A stretch of 64,000 nucleotides of DNA from Candidatus Cohnella colombiensis. GTDB taxonomy: Bacteria > Bacillota > Bacilli > Paenibacillales > Paenibacillaceae. The stretch is from assembly GCA_029203125.1 (NCBI GenBank), contig CP119317.1, positions 2,108,001 through 2,172,000 of the forward strand, read 5' to 3'. The notes under the pieces were generated by a model. That model saw nothing but the letters and a program-made list of their open reading frames with translations. It was not told the origin of the DNA and did not search any database. Positions 26,760-34,662 of the stretch are shown here, piece by piece. Both the position numbers and the translations under genes were made by a program. How positions within the stretch are numbered: the stretch's first letter is position 1; the number at the start of each line of letters is the position of its first letter.

Positions 26760-27527
26760 ATGAAGCTTAGAATGTTGGGTACTGGAAGTGCGTTCTCCAA
26801 AGTTTTTTACAACACAAATGCTCTCCTGACTAAAAATGAACAAACGCTGATGATTGATTGCGGAAATACAGCACCACGCGCATTGTATGAACTAGGAATA
26901 TCTCTCAGTGAGATCGACGCAGTGCTAATATCGCATATTCATGCTGATCATATCGGTGGATTAGAAGAATTTGCCTTTCAAATGAAATTTCTTCATGGGC
27001 GTATGCCTAAACTATATATTGCCGACGTTCTCGTCGAGCCTCTATGGGAAAATGCATTAAAGGGTGGGCTTTACCAAGAAGAATTCCCTTCTCTTGAGCA
27101 CTATTTCGATGTGTATCCCATGAAACCGGGTGTGATTTATGAGGTGTTACCCGATTTGAAGATCAAATTAATTCAAACGAGGCACATCCCATCCAAGGCT
27201 AGCTTTTCACTTATTATCAATGAAGGATTCTACTATTCTGCGGATGCAATATTCGACCAAGAGATGCTTTTATCACTTGAAAGAGATGAGCAGATCAAGC
27301 TATTCTTCCATGATTGTCAGTTACATCCTCCAGGCGCTGTACATGCATGTCTGTCTCAACTGCTCACATTACCAAGCTCCATACAGGAAAAGATGTATTT
27401 AATGCATTATGGCGATGATCAGAAAGAGTTCATTGGTCGTACAGGCCTGATGCAATTTATTGAACAACATACCCATTACCTAATTGATCCATTAACATTT
27501 TCAATTCAATCCGTTAAGATGGAATAG
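26760..27527 (+). CDS. Metallo-beta-lactamase fold hydrolase (RNase Z-like)
   Basis: 255-residue MBL-fold protein. Metal motif SHIHADHIGG (HxHxDH), substrate region LMIDCGNTAPRAL, and downstream metal ligands in YYSADAIFD and MHYGDD. The layout is the YycJ/RNase Z-like group without the exosite, so an RNA or small ester substrate is possible but unassigned. GGGAGG is 7 bases before ATG 26760; the frame upstream to 26709 is discarded. It is followed by a 40-residue membrane peptide gene, likely co-transcribed. Confidence 0.85.
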   Translation: MKLRMLGTGSAFSKVFYNTNALLTKNEQTLMIDCGNTAPRALYELGISLSEIDAVLISHIHADHIGGLEEFAFQMKFLHGRMPKLYIADVLVEPLWENALKGGLYQEEFPSLEHYFDVYPMKPGVIYEVLPDLKIKLIQTRHIPSKASFSLIINEGFYYSADAIFDQEMLLSLERDEQIKLFFHDCQLHPPGAVHACLSQLLTLPSSIQEKMYLMHYGDDQKEFIGRTGLMQFIEQHTHYLIDPLTFSIQSVKME

Positions 27528-27552
27528 AACTACGAATGAAAGGATGTTCAGC

Positions 27553-27675
27553 ATGGTAGCCACATATATTATTTCCATCATTATTCTAATTCTCATCACT
27601 TGGCTCGTTCTTGGAGTCACGAAGAAAGCCTACTCACGCCGATGGGAAGATGACGAAGAGACTCCGAGAAAATAA
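27553..27675 (+). CDS. Small single-span membrane protein, 40 aa
   Basis: Too short for usual ORF calling. AAAGG lies 9 bases before ATG 27553. Sequence starts MVATYIISIIILILIT, one membrane helix, then a basic/acidic tail SRRWEDDEETPRK. The last codons overlap the stem of the terminator at 27660-27690, a compact arrangement that supports a genuine gene. Function unknown. Confidence 0.65.
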   Translation: MVATYIISIIILILITWLVLGVTKKAYSRRWEDDEETPRK

Positions 27676-27690
27676 CTCGGAGTCTTTATT
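27660..27690 (+). terminator. Terminator overlapping the end of the 40-aa gene
   Basis: Perfect 9-bp stem GACTCCGAG/CTCGGAGTC with loop AAAATAA, followed by TTTATTATT. Confidence 0.88.
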
Positions 27691-27773
27691 ATTAGAAGAG
27701 GCTTTAGAAGTGCCCAATCCTTAATCTAGGCAACTGCATATGATGGGTTAACTTGATCTAAGGAGTGGATAAT

Positions 27774-28028
27774 TTGTATCAGCAACATCCAAGTCAGACG
27801 CTTCCGACTCAACTGAGTCCTAACCAAGTGACCTATGTATCGCACATTGATCCGTATGTTGTGGAAGCACTTTGCAGATTGAAAGGACGCTGTGTTTTGT
27901 TGGAGACAACACGAGGAGCAATAGAAGGAAAGATCGTAGATGTAAAACCTGACCACGTTCTCTTACAATTGCACTCTCGACAGGCATGTGTACGTATTGC
28001 GGAGATTGTATGGACTATGCCCCTTTAA
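27774..28028 (+). CDS. DUF2642 family protein (YuzF-like)
   Basis: 84 residues. The core CVLLETTRGAIEGKIVDVKPDHVLLQ and RIAEIVWTMP match the small Sm-like DUF2642 domain found in Bacillus spore-associated proteins. AAGGAG is 8 bases before TTG 27774 (GTG 27765 overlaps it). Single gene with terminator. Function unknown. Confidence 0.75.
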   Translation: MYQQHPSQTLPTQLSPNQVTYVSHIDPYVVEALCRLKGRCVLLETTRGAIEGKIVDVKPDHVLLQLHSRQACVRIAEIVWTMPL

Positions 28029-28036
28029 TTCTAATG

Positions 28037-28060
28037 GAACTGCTTAGGCAGTTCTTTTTA
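28037..28060 (+). terminator. Terminator of the DUF2642 gene
   Basis: Perfect GAACTGC/GCAGTTC stem, TTAG loop, then TTTTTAA. Confidence 0.88.
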
Positions 28061-28152
28061 ATTTATTGAGGCGAGTGAGTTTCATTCTAACGATGGAGTC
28101 ATCCATCCAAGCATCTTATTTGTTATTCCATATAATTAAATAAGGAGGTGGC

Positions 28153-28284
28153 ATGATGAGTAATACTATTCCCGAGTTAAATCATACCGCAGCGGTGATT
28201 ACATTTATTGGAGCAAGCCTACTCGTTATTGGAGCTGCAGTCAGGATTAAGGCCACATCGCTTGACCTAAAAAAACCTCGCTAA
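28153..28284 (+). CDS. Small single-span membrane protein, 43 aa
   Basis: AAGGAGGTGG directly precedes tandem ATGs (28153/28156). The product starts MMSNTIPELNHTAAVI, has one helix TFIGASLLVIGAAVR and a basic tail LDLKKPR. Small hydrophobic proteins of this type are common in sporulating Firmicutes. Function unknown. Confidence 0.6.
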   Translation: MMSNTIPELNHTAAVITFIGASLLVIGAAVRIKATSLDLKKPR

Positions 28285-28312
28285 TATTCCATTAAATAGT
28301 TTTAATTAACTG

Positions 28313-28346
28313 TTGCTGCCTTCGACTATACGGCAGCAATGTCTTT
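28313..28346 (+). terminator. Terminator of the 43-aa gene
   Basis: TTGCTGCC/GGCAGCAA stem with an 11-base loop and TGTCTTTA tail. Confidence 0.7.
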
Positions 28347-28384
28347 ATCGTGCAACGGAACTTGGTTCAAAGTTCAATAGTACA

Positions 28385-28406
28385 AGTCCTTCGGGGCTCT
28401 TTTTTT
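28385..28406 (+). terminator. Second short terminator
   Basis: AGTCC-TTCG-GGGCT mini-hairpin followed by CTTTTTTT. Confidence 0.6.
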
Positions 28407-28451
28407 ATTCAAGATACTTCCCCCACAATTATTACAAGGTATATTAAGAAA

Positions 28452-28460
28452 TTTGTCGAA
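28452..28460 (+). promoter_or_regulatory. Spo0A-box-like site upstream of membrane protein gene
   Basis: TTTGTCGAA contains the Spo0A consensus TGNCGAA and lies 62 bases before GTG 28523. No clear -35/-10 pair is seen, so use in vivo is uncertain. Confidence 0.4.
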
Positions 28461-28522
28461 TCTAGTAGTGTTCTAGGAATATGAAGCATAATGCTAATCT
28501 ATTTTGATGAAGGTGTGAGTTC

Positions 28523-29803
28523 GTGGACATAGATGTTCGCAATTTGTTGGCATCGCGAAGTTGGTTTCAAAAGTTTATTATGGTGGCTCTGGTTGCCTTA
28601 TACGGACTGATGTCTTATCAATACATAGCTATCCTTATCAGTAGCAAGCCGGGGTATCATGTTGATAAAGTTCTCCTTAATATACGTTTTATTTTTAATT
28701 TCCTGTGGTTCAGTTTACCTATATCATCGACTAACACAGAAATTGATGGAGGGTATTGGTACTGGTTCCTTTTTTCAGCATTAGCATTTATCGTATTTTT
28801 TGTTGCATTGGTGTTACGTACAAATAAAATATCGATACATGTTTTACTGATCATATTTATCTCAGCACATATTTCACAGATGGTCTTCTTTTGGAATCTC
28901 TATCGGAGGTCAATACATGTACTTAGTAAGTTCGATCTTGGAGTTCCTATACTAGTCGGGGTTATAAGTATAATCCTATTCGTCATCTTATTTCGGGCTA
29001 TAGATAACCCCATAGATCCTACCAAAATAATTATCTTTTCATTACTTGCTCTTACTGCTGCCGTCCTCTTTATTGCCCATGATTTATATAATATCTATAA
29101 TGCGTATTTGGTCAGAGATTTTAATGCTTATATGCTCAGACAGCATAATGCGTCTTTGAACATAGATTTCAAACAATTTTTTGATTTTTTAACTGAACGT
29201 TCTTCTATTCATCAACTCCCTTTTCTGATTATTAGATGTTGTGTTGTTTTTTTCTACTCTAACATCTTTATCTCATCGTTAAAGACTGCTCTAAATATGA
29301 AGCGAGAGAACAAAAAAGTTCCGGAATACACCAGAACCCAAACTGCGATGCAAAAAACACAAGTTACAAATGTGACAAAGAATTATGAAATCATACAACA
29401 AGAAAAAACAAATTCGAAAGCTCCTCCTAGACAAACGAGTCCTATACCACCTTTGAGTGAAAAGAATACCATTGCGAACCCAATAATCGATATAAAAGAG
29501 AAAAATTCAATAATGTTAGGTTCTATACAGTTTTACACATATGGTGGATATGGTATGAAAGTGTATGTTAATGCAATTGTGAAGAAAGAAATATCACCGA
29601 CAACGAAAAGCAAATCCGGCGAAATTTATTGTAATAAAATAAATGGAATTAAGGTCGGTGATAGATTAAAGTTCGTCTTAACAGATGGTTACTGGGCTAC
29701 AAAAGAAATCAAGGTGTTATGTGAAATTACTGCAAATGCAGATTCGTTTTCTGGATACTTAAATACTGAAGAAGGAAGGTTTGTAATTATCTTCGGCATG
29801 TAA
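28523..29803 (+). CDS. Polytopic membrane protein with cytosolic C-terminal domain
   Basis: 426 residues. About seven hydrophobic segments lie in residues 15-270 (for example MVALVALYGLMSYQYIAIL, LFSALAFIVFFVALVL, VPILVGVISIILFVILF). A polar Gln/Thr-rich linker (residues 285-335) leads to a 90-residue beta-rich domain (GSIQFYTYGGYGMKVYVN, GDRLKFVLTDGYWATKEI). Family not recognised. GTG start has AAGGTG upstream. Base composition is AT-richer than the housekeeping genes to the left, suggesting acquired DNA. It lies directly before a gene broken by an IS element. Confidence 0.75.
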   Translation: MDIDVRNLLASRSWFQKFIMVALVALYGLMSYQYIAILISSKPGYHVDKVLLNIRFIFNFLWFSLPISSTNTEIDGGYWYWFLFSALAFIVFFVALVLRTNKISIHVLLIIFISAHISQMVFFWNLYRRSIHVLSKFDLGVPILVGVISIILFVILFRAIDNPIDPTKIIIFSLLALTAAVLFIAHDLYNIYNAYLVRDFNAYMLRQHNASLNIDFKQFFDFLTERSSIHQLPFLIIRCCVVFFYSNIFISSLKTALNMKRENKKVPEYTRTQTAMQKTQVTNVTKNYEIIQQEKTNSKAPPRQTSPIPPLSEKNTIANPIIDIKEKNSIMLGSIQFYTYGGYGMKVYVNAIVKKEISPTTKSKSGEIYCNKINGIKVGDRLKFVLTDGYWATKEIKVLCEITANADSFSGYLNTEEGRFVIIFGM

Positions 29804-29938
29804 CACAAGAACAGAGGTGAAGTCACTTGTTGAAAGTTATTGATTCTGTCGGTGTGATTGATTATGTATGTAATCGAACTAATTTCAAAAATAGATTCAA
29901 AATGTACTATCCTGCTTTGAATAATTCCAACATCAAAT

Positions 29939-31286
29939 GGGTCTGTCAAACATTTTGTGTAAACTCTCTTAATGCCTTCCCCCAAGGGGGATTTATCTTA
30001 AATGCTGACCGATGCGATCCGGAAAGAACACGGAGAGCTGCAGTAGCATTTGACCCCAATTCTGTACACGGCCAGTCCATTTACGAGTGACATCCATGGT
30101 GGCCAGATAAAGCATCTTCAATAAGGATTCATCCGTTGGAAAGATGCTTTTCCCCTTCGTTACTTTGCGTAATTGACGGTGGTAACTCTCAATAATGTTA
30201 GTCGTATAGATGATTTTGCGGATCTCTGGTGGGTACTTAAAGAAAGTTGCGAGCTCATCCCAGTTATTACGCCAAGAGCGGATAATGAGCGGGTATTTAC
30301 TTCCCCAGGCCTCTTCGAAGCGATCTAGCTCAACTAGAGCCATCTCTTCATTAACAGCTTTGTAGATAGGTTTTAGATCAGCTGTTACTTTCTTCAGATC
30401 TTTGTATGAGACGAAACGAGTAGAGTTTCGAATCTGGTGGACGATACACTTTTGTATTTCTGTCTGAGGATAACAGGCTGAAATCGCTTGTGTGAAGCCC
30501 GTTAAGTTGTCTACGCACGTGATCAGGATGTCTTGTACGCCACGGTTTTTAAGGTCATTTAGGACACTGAGCCAGAACTTGGAGGACTCGTTCTCCCCAA
30601 TCCACATGCCAAGCACATCTTTGCAGCCATCCAAATCAATCCCGATGACCATGTACGCTGCTTTGTTTACAATGGCTCCATCTTGCTTAACCTTATAGTG
30701 AATCGCATCAAGGAATACAACGGCGTAGACCGCTTGTAGTGGACGATTCTGCCATTCCTTAATGAGAGGTATAATCTTGTTCGTGACATTGGAGATGAAG
30801 GTAGGTGAGATCTCAATGCCGTAGATGGTTTGGAGGTGATCTTGGATCTCCCGCGTGGTGACACCCTTGGCATAAAGGGCAATAATTTGATCCTCAATAC
30901 CGGTTACATTAGATTGATGCTTCTTCACGACAAGTGGCTCGAATTCACCTTCACGGTCACGAGGAACAACGATCTCTTGTTCACCATACTCACTTATGAT
31001 GCTTTTCTTGCTCTTACCATTGCGGCTGTTATTCGTCTGCTTCTTCTGCACATCATGTTTCTGGTAGCCTAGATGCTCATCCATCTCGGCCTCTAACATC
31101 TCTTGGATCGTCTCAGCAAACAGATCCTTTAATGCATTCTGTGCATCCTGTGCGGATACCAATTTGTTCTCCTTGATGAAAGCTCTTAGTTGCTGCTTTG
31201 TCCATAATCCCATGTGTTCTCCCCAACCTCTCTTATACTTCCATTTTACTGGGTTTATGAGTTTACACAATCTATTTTACAGACTC
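29939..31286 (-). mobile_element. IS256-family insertion sequence
   Basis: Length 1348 bp. Terminal inverted repeats of 28 bp (29939-29966 and 31259-31286) share 23 positions; both have GTCTGT near the outer end and TTGTGTAAACTC on the inner side. It carries one transposase gene on the minus strand. Flanks (CATCAAAT left, GAAAGTTT right) show no 8-9 bp target duplication, so the element was probably involved in a deletion or in recombination between copies. Confidence 0.92.
29993..31213 (-). CDS. IS256-family transposase
   Basis: DDE transposase of 406 residues from ATG 31213 (GGGGAG 5-6 bases upstream; the frame to 31270 runs into the terminal repeat and is not used). Visible motifs: LGYQKHDVQKK, VPRDREGEFEP, catalytic Asp in VFLDAIHYKV, Asp in ITCVDNLTGF, C/H pair QKCIVHQIRNS and Glu in TTNIIESYHRQLRK. 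The frame is intact, so the element may be active. Confidence 0.95.
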   Translation of the reverse strand: MGLWTKQQLRAFIKENKLVSAQDAQNALKDLFAETIQEMLEAEMDEHLGYQKHDVQKKQTNNSRNGKSKKSIISEYGEQEIVVPRDREGEFEPLVVKKHQSNVTGIEDQIIALYAKGVTTREIQDHLQTIYGIEISPTFISNVTNKIIPLIKEWQNRPLQAVYAVVFLDAIHYKVKQDGAIVNKAAYMVIGIDLDGCKDVLGMWIGENESSKFWLSVLNDLKNRGVQDILITCVDNLTGFTQAISACYPQTEIQKCIVHQIRNSTRFVSYKDLKKVTADLKPIYKAVNEEMALVELDRFEEAWGSKYPLIIRSWRNNWDELATFFKYPPEIRKIIYTTNIIESYHRQLRKVTKGKSIFPTDESLLKMLYLATMDVTRKWTGRVQNWGQMLLQLSVFFPDRIGQHLR

Positions 31287-31409
31287 GAAAGTTTGACGAT
31301 GAAAGTATCTTTGATGTTGCTCTTAACACTGTGGAGGATTTCTGCGATTTATATAGTACATTAAATTGTTATGAATTGTGTGCACATTATGCTTCAAAAA
31401 TCTAATCCC

Positions 31410-31441
31410 AAAAAGAAGCCTTACGTATCAAGGCTTCTCGA
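31410..31441 (-). repeat. Distal copy of the tRNA-Val terminator
   Basis: 32 bases, identical at 31 positions to 33070-33101. It forms an AGAAGCCTT/AAGGCTTCT hairpin with a T run on the minus strand. Together with the other copy it brackets the ankyrin gene and the integrase remnant. Confidence 0.85.
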
Positions 31442-31540
31442 AATTTGCATTACAGACAAACAAACTAGAAATATATTAATTGAGTTTTGTACTCATTAGT
31501 GTAATTTACGTATGATACCAATACTTGGAGGCAGATGGCT

Positions 31541-32695
31541 GTGAATACTCCGCTTATTCTAGTGATAACACTTTTACTATTAGCAGTTAGCGTTATTATT
31601 ATTTCCATAGTAGCGATGGTTAATATTCGTAAGCAACATTCAAGTCAAGAGCAGGAGGCTATTATCAAAGCTACACCCATTGAAACTACAGTAAATCGAA
31701 TTGGTCAAGCTGTCGTATCTTTCATCCTTAGTTTGCTTTCCATTTTAATTTTTCTGGTAATGTTTAAGGGGATGCTGAAAGTTAGCGATAGGATAGGAAA
31801 CGGTTTAGAAATTAATTCTAACACCCCTAAATTTTACGCAGTGTTTTTTTGTATATTTTTGTTAGTTTACCTTTCAAGTTTTATACTCGGTGTACGAGCT
31901 ATGAAGTCCGTATCGGGTAGAGGACTAGCAGTTGCTAGTATTACATTGAATACATTACTTCTGGTAATTATCCTATTGATTACTTTATTAAGCGTATGGT
32001 TCATGAGACAAACCTTTGATGACCATAATGCTATTGCATCTAAGTCGCCTAGTTCTTTTTCCAATAATTCAACTTCTAGCTCTGAGTTTATGGCTACGCA
32101 ACAACAAACCGATAGATGTGATATTGACTATTATAAAATGGCTATCGGTGATCGTAATATGACAGTGATTAAGGACTGCCTGGAAAGTGGAGTAAATCCA
32201 GACATAACTAATGATGAGGGTCTAACAGCGATTGCTAGTGCTGCTACAAAGGATGAGATTGATATTATAAAATTAGCCTTATCTAAGGGGGCTAATCCTG
32301 ATGTAAGGACTAAAAATAGTTGGAACACTCTTTTTTATGCAACGAGTGATAACAAAGTAGAAATCGTAAAAGTTTTACTGGAAAATGGAGCAAATCCAAA
32401 TTCAAAGGATAAATATAACTATACTCCACTTCATATTGCCACTATAGGAGATATAAAATTAGAATCTGCAGAATTGCTTCTACAATTTGGGGCTAACCCA
32501 AACATTCAAGATAACCAAGGAAACACTCCTCTTATGTATGCTGCTTCTAGTGGGAGTATGGATTTAGTGTCCTTGTTACTGTCACACGGTGCAGATACAA
32601 TCTTCACGAACAATGACGGTCTTACAGTACATGATTTTGCTGACCGTTCTGTAGCTGAATATATATATGAACAAGAAGGGTTAATGTACGATTGA
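31541..32695 (+). CDS. Membrane-anchored ankyrin-repeat protein
   Basis: 384 residues. Helices at about residues 5-30 (ILVITLLLLAVSVIIISIVA), 60-80, 95-120 and 130-155. After a Ser-rich linker, residues about 195-375 hold five to six ankyrin repeats (for example NDEGLTAIASAATKDE, NSWNTLFYATSDNKVEIVKVLL, YTPLHIATIGDIKLESAELLL, GNTPLMYAASSGSMDLVSLLL). GGAGG is 9 bases before GTG 31541. Its stop codon is followed in the same frame by an integrase remnant. Cytosolic repeats suggest protein-protein contacts; the role is unknown. Confidence 0.88.
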   Translation: MNTPLILVITLLLLAVSVIIISIVAMVNIRKQHSSQEQEAIIKATPIETTVNRIGQAVVSFILSLLSILIFLVMFKGMLKVSDRIGNGLEINSNTPKFYAVFFCIFLLVYLSSFILGVRAMKSVSGRGLAVASITLNTLLLVIILLITLLSVWFMRQTFDDHNAIASKSPSSFSNNSTSSSEFMATQQQTDRCDIDYYKMAIGDRNMTVIKDCLESGVNPDITNDEGLTAIASAATKDEIDIIKLALSKGANPDVRTKNSWNTLFYATSDNKVEIVKVLLENGANPNSKDKYNYTPLHIATIGDIKLESAELLLQFGANPNIQDNQGNTPLMYAASSGSMDLVSLLLSHGADTIFTNNDGLTVHDFADRSVAEYIYEQEGLMYD

Positions 32696-32992
32696 GAAAT
32701 ATTTTTATATCTCTGTGCTTCGACAGGTAAGATAACAACACCTAGAGTAATATCTAGGGCATTTGAGTACGCCATTAAAAAGGCTGATGTGCCACGAATT
32801 AGGTTCCATGATCTCCGTCACACCCACGCAAGCATGTTGCTCAAGTTGGTCGTAAATTCAAAAGTCGTTCAAGAGCGACTAGGACACAGTACTATACGAA
32901 TGACTCTCGATCTGTATTCGCATCTATGCCCGAACATGCAAAGCGAAGCTGCAAATGCAATAGGTGAAGCATTGTTTGCAAACACGATGTGA
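32696..32992 (+). pseudogene. C-terminal remnant of a tyrosine recombinase (phage/ICE integrase)
   Basis: About 98 codons remain, beginning directly after the TGA of the ankyrin gene in the same frame. They read STGKITTPRVISRAFEYAI, then the catalytic box FHDLRHTHAS (Arg, His), LGHSTIRMTLDLYSH (His and the nucleophile Tyr). The N-terminal and core-binding domains and the first catalytic Arg are missing. Its end lies 77 bases from the duplicated terminator and 120 bases from tRNA-Val, as expected for an integrase beside its attachment site. Confidence 0.85.
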
Positions 32993-33069
32993 CACTAATG
33001 TGGCAAAAAGCCGAATGGGAGCAAATTTTTACTCTATTCATTCGGCTTTAATTATTATTAACAAAACAA

Positions 33070-33101
33070 AAAAAGAAGCCTTATGTATCAAGGCTTCTCG
33101 A
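33070..33101 (-). terminator. Terminator of tRNA-Val, duplicated at 31410
   Basis: Perfect AGAAGCCTT/AAGGCTTCT stem, loop GATACAT, then TTTTTTT on the minus strand, 12 bases after the tRNA CCA. Confidence 0.85.
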
Positions 33102-33112
33102 TCGCTTATGTA

Positions 33113-33188
33113 TGGTGATCTGAACAGGGATCGAACCTGTGACCCCCACCCTGTCAAGATGGTGCTCTCCCAGCTGAGCTATCAGATC
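33113..33188 (-). tRNA. tRNA-Val(GAC)
   Basis: 76 bases including encoded CCA. Acceptor GATCTGA/TCAGATC (7 bp, perfect), D-arm GCTC/GAGC, anticodon stem CCATC/GGTGG with loop TTGACAG (anticodon GAC), T-arm ACAGG-TTCGATC-CCTGT, discriminator A. All arms pair, so the gene appears functional. Confidence 0.95.
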
Positions 33189-33336
33189 ATATTGTAAACA
33201 GCGACATAGAATATAATATCAATTTGTAGGTGCGAAGTCAATCCTTTTTTGTGTATTCGATGTGAATCTCTCTTGTTATTGTTCTCCTCCCCCTGCTACC
33301 AACACTTGAATAATCTACACCAACTGGGGAAATCTA

Positions 33337-33516
33337 TTGAGTAATATTACGAAAGGTGTGATCACAATTAACATTCAAACGGACAACTACAAGATTGCCC
33401 CACTAGTCGATCATAAAGATATCGTGAAATTAATTGAAGAGACCGAATCTGCCATTGCCCAAATCACTGGGAACCCAGTTACTTTGATCGCATATGAGAG
33501 AAAACCGCTTCAATAG
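33337..33516 (+). CDS. Small conserved-looking protein, 59 aa
   Basis: TTG 33337 follows GGGGA by 7 bases. Sequence contains IQTDNYKIAPLVDHKD and LIEETESAIAQITG and ends ERKPLQ. No membrane segment. A second candidate start is GTG 33358. A terminator follows at 33540, so this is probably a real single-gene unit. Function unknown. Confidence 0.6.
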   Translation: MSNITKGVITINIQTDNYKIAPLVDHKDIVKLIEETESAIAQITGNPVTLIAYERKPLQ

Positions 33517-33539
33517 ACCCCCTTCAACATTCAGACCTT

Positions 33540-33573
33540 ATCCCCACACCGCATTACGCGAGTGGGGATTTTG
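33540..33573 (+). terminator. Terminator of the 59-aa gene
   Basis: Perfect ATCCCCAC/GTGGGGAT stem followed by TTTTG. Confidence 0.8.
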
Positions 33574-33704
33574 ACATATGATCATTAAATCCATCTAATC
33601 ATTCTGTACCTATTTTTCCTCATGTAAGCAACAATTTCCATAACACCTGCGTCTAAGTGGGTAACCTAGGGACAATTAAGCTTATTTCAGGAGGGAAATT
33701 AATA

Positions 33705-34631
33705 ATGTCAACAAGTTCACGAACGTCCAAATCCGCAATTTTACTGTTAGTACTTACCCTATTCACTACATTGCTAAGCGGTGTTGCATCAGCACATTCG
33801 AATAACGGCAAGTCACAAGAAGCTCATCACAAAAATGAAAACAAAAGCAATAAGAACGAAATCACTTCAGCTACAGCAATCAAGATGATTGTAGACGGTT
33901 TGAAGCTCAATATCGACAACATAAGGTTTATTAAGCAACCGCTTGCTAGCGATTATTACACACGAATTAAGAATGACGCTTCCTATGCTCAAGCTTTCAT
34001 AATCGCTTTCCACAACGGTTTAGAAATTGACAAGGACATTAGCCCTTCCGCTAAAGTTTCACGCGAGCAATTCGCCAAGTGGCTCTATCAAGGTCTCAGC
34101 CGGACAGGTGATTATGCATCGATTGAAATCTTTTATGATTTTAAAGACGCTGACAAGGTAACTAAGGGTTACATGGATAGCATCCAAAAGCTGTTAATCG
34201 CTAAAATTGCAGTACTCGACAAAAACCAGAAGTTTTTCCCGAAGCAGAAGATAACGAAAGCGCAAGCAACGACGATGATAGATAAAACGAAGAAGTTTAT
34301 CAAAGACGCAAAGTCACAGACGCCTGAAAATCCGCAGCCGACTAACCCAGAAATCGGTATTTTGAGCAACGTCACTCTTTCAACGGAGAAATGGTCAGAT
34401 GACCTTACTCGAGTTACCGTCCGTGCAACTGTACCGCATCGTGGATATGGAATCGATATAGCAAAGATTGAATTTGTGAAAGATGTTGCCATCATTAGCT
34501 ACCGTGTCGTACAGCCTGATCCTGCAGCTTTTTACGCACAAGTGATCTCTGATGTTGAGACCTACGCTTATATTCCAAGCCGTTACAAAGCTACATTAGG
34601 AACTCAACTGCTGTCCGAACCGAGAGCATAA
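33705..34631 (+). CDS. Secreted protein with S-layer-homology-like region and PrcB-like C-terminal domain
   Basis: 308 residues. Signal peptide SKSAILLLVLTLFTTLLSGVASA-H, then a Lys/Asn-rich linker. Residues about 55-205 look like degenerate SLH repeats (VSREQFAKWLYQGL, DADKVTKGYMDSIQKLLIAKI, KQKITKAQATTMI). After a Pro-rich linker, the last 85 residues resemble the PrcB C-terminal domain (VRATVPHRGYGIDIAKIEF). GGAGGGAA precedes ATG 33705. Probably cell-wall associated; partner unknown. Confidence 0.75.
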   Translation: MSTSSRTSKSAILLLVLTLFTTLLSGVASAHSNNGKSQEAHHKNENKSNKNEITSATAIKMIVDGLKLNIDNIRFIKQPLASDYYTRIKNDASYAQAFIIAFHNGLEIDKDISPSAKVSREQFAKWLYQGLSRTGDYASIEIFYDFKDADKVTKGYMDSIQKLLIAKIAVLDKNQKFFPKQKITKAQATTMIDKTKKFIKDAKSQTPENPQPTNPEIGILSNVTLSTEKWSDDLTRVTVRATVPHRGYGIDIAKIEFVKDVAIISYRVVQPDPAAFYAQVISDVETYAYIPSRYKATLGTQLLSEPRA

Positions 34632-34662
34632 TCATCGCGCTCCAACGATTATGCTACTCAGA

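Larger units (their letters stand above)
29827..31405 (+). pseudogene. Small gene split by IS256-family insertion
   Basis: The 5' part starts at TTG 29827 (AGAGGTGA upstream) and reads LKVIDSVGVIDYVCNRT..LNNSNIK up to the left IS end at 29939. Beyond the right IS end (31287) a frame resumes as RKFDDESIFDVALN..LCAHYASKI and stops at TAA 31403-31405. Each half lacks its own complement and both have coding-like composition, so they are read as one interrupted gene of at least 75 residues. The function is unknown. The absence of a target duplication means some original sequence may be missing. Confidence 0.6.

Noticed and set aside
31164..31364. 66-codon frame across the right end of the IS element
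   Set aside because: It crosses the terminal inverted repeat and is antisense to the transposase start.
32964..33197. 77-codon frame over the tRNA-Val region
   Set aside because: Its last third is the complement of the tRNA; it is a common artefact of tRNA genes.
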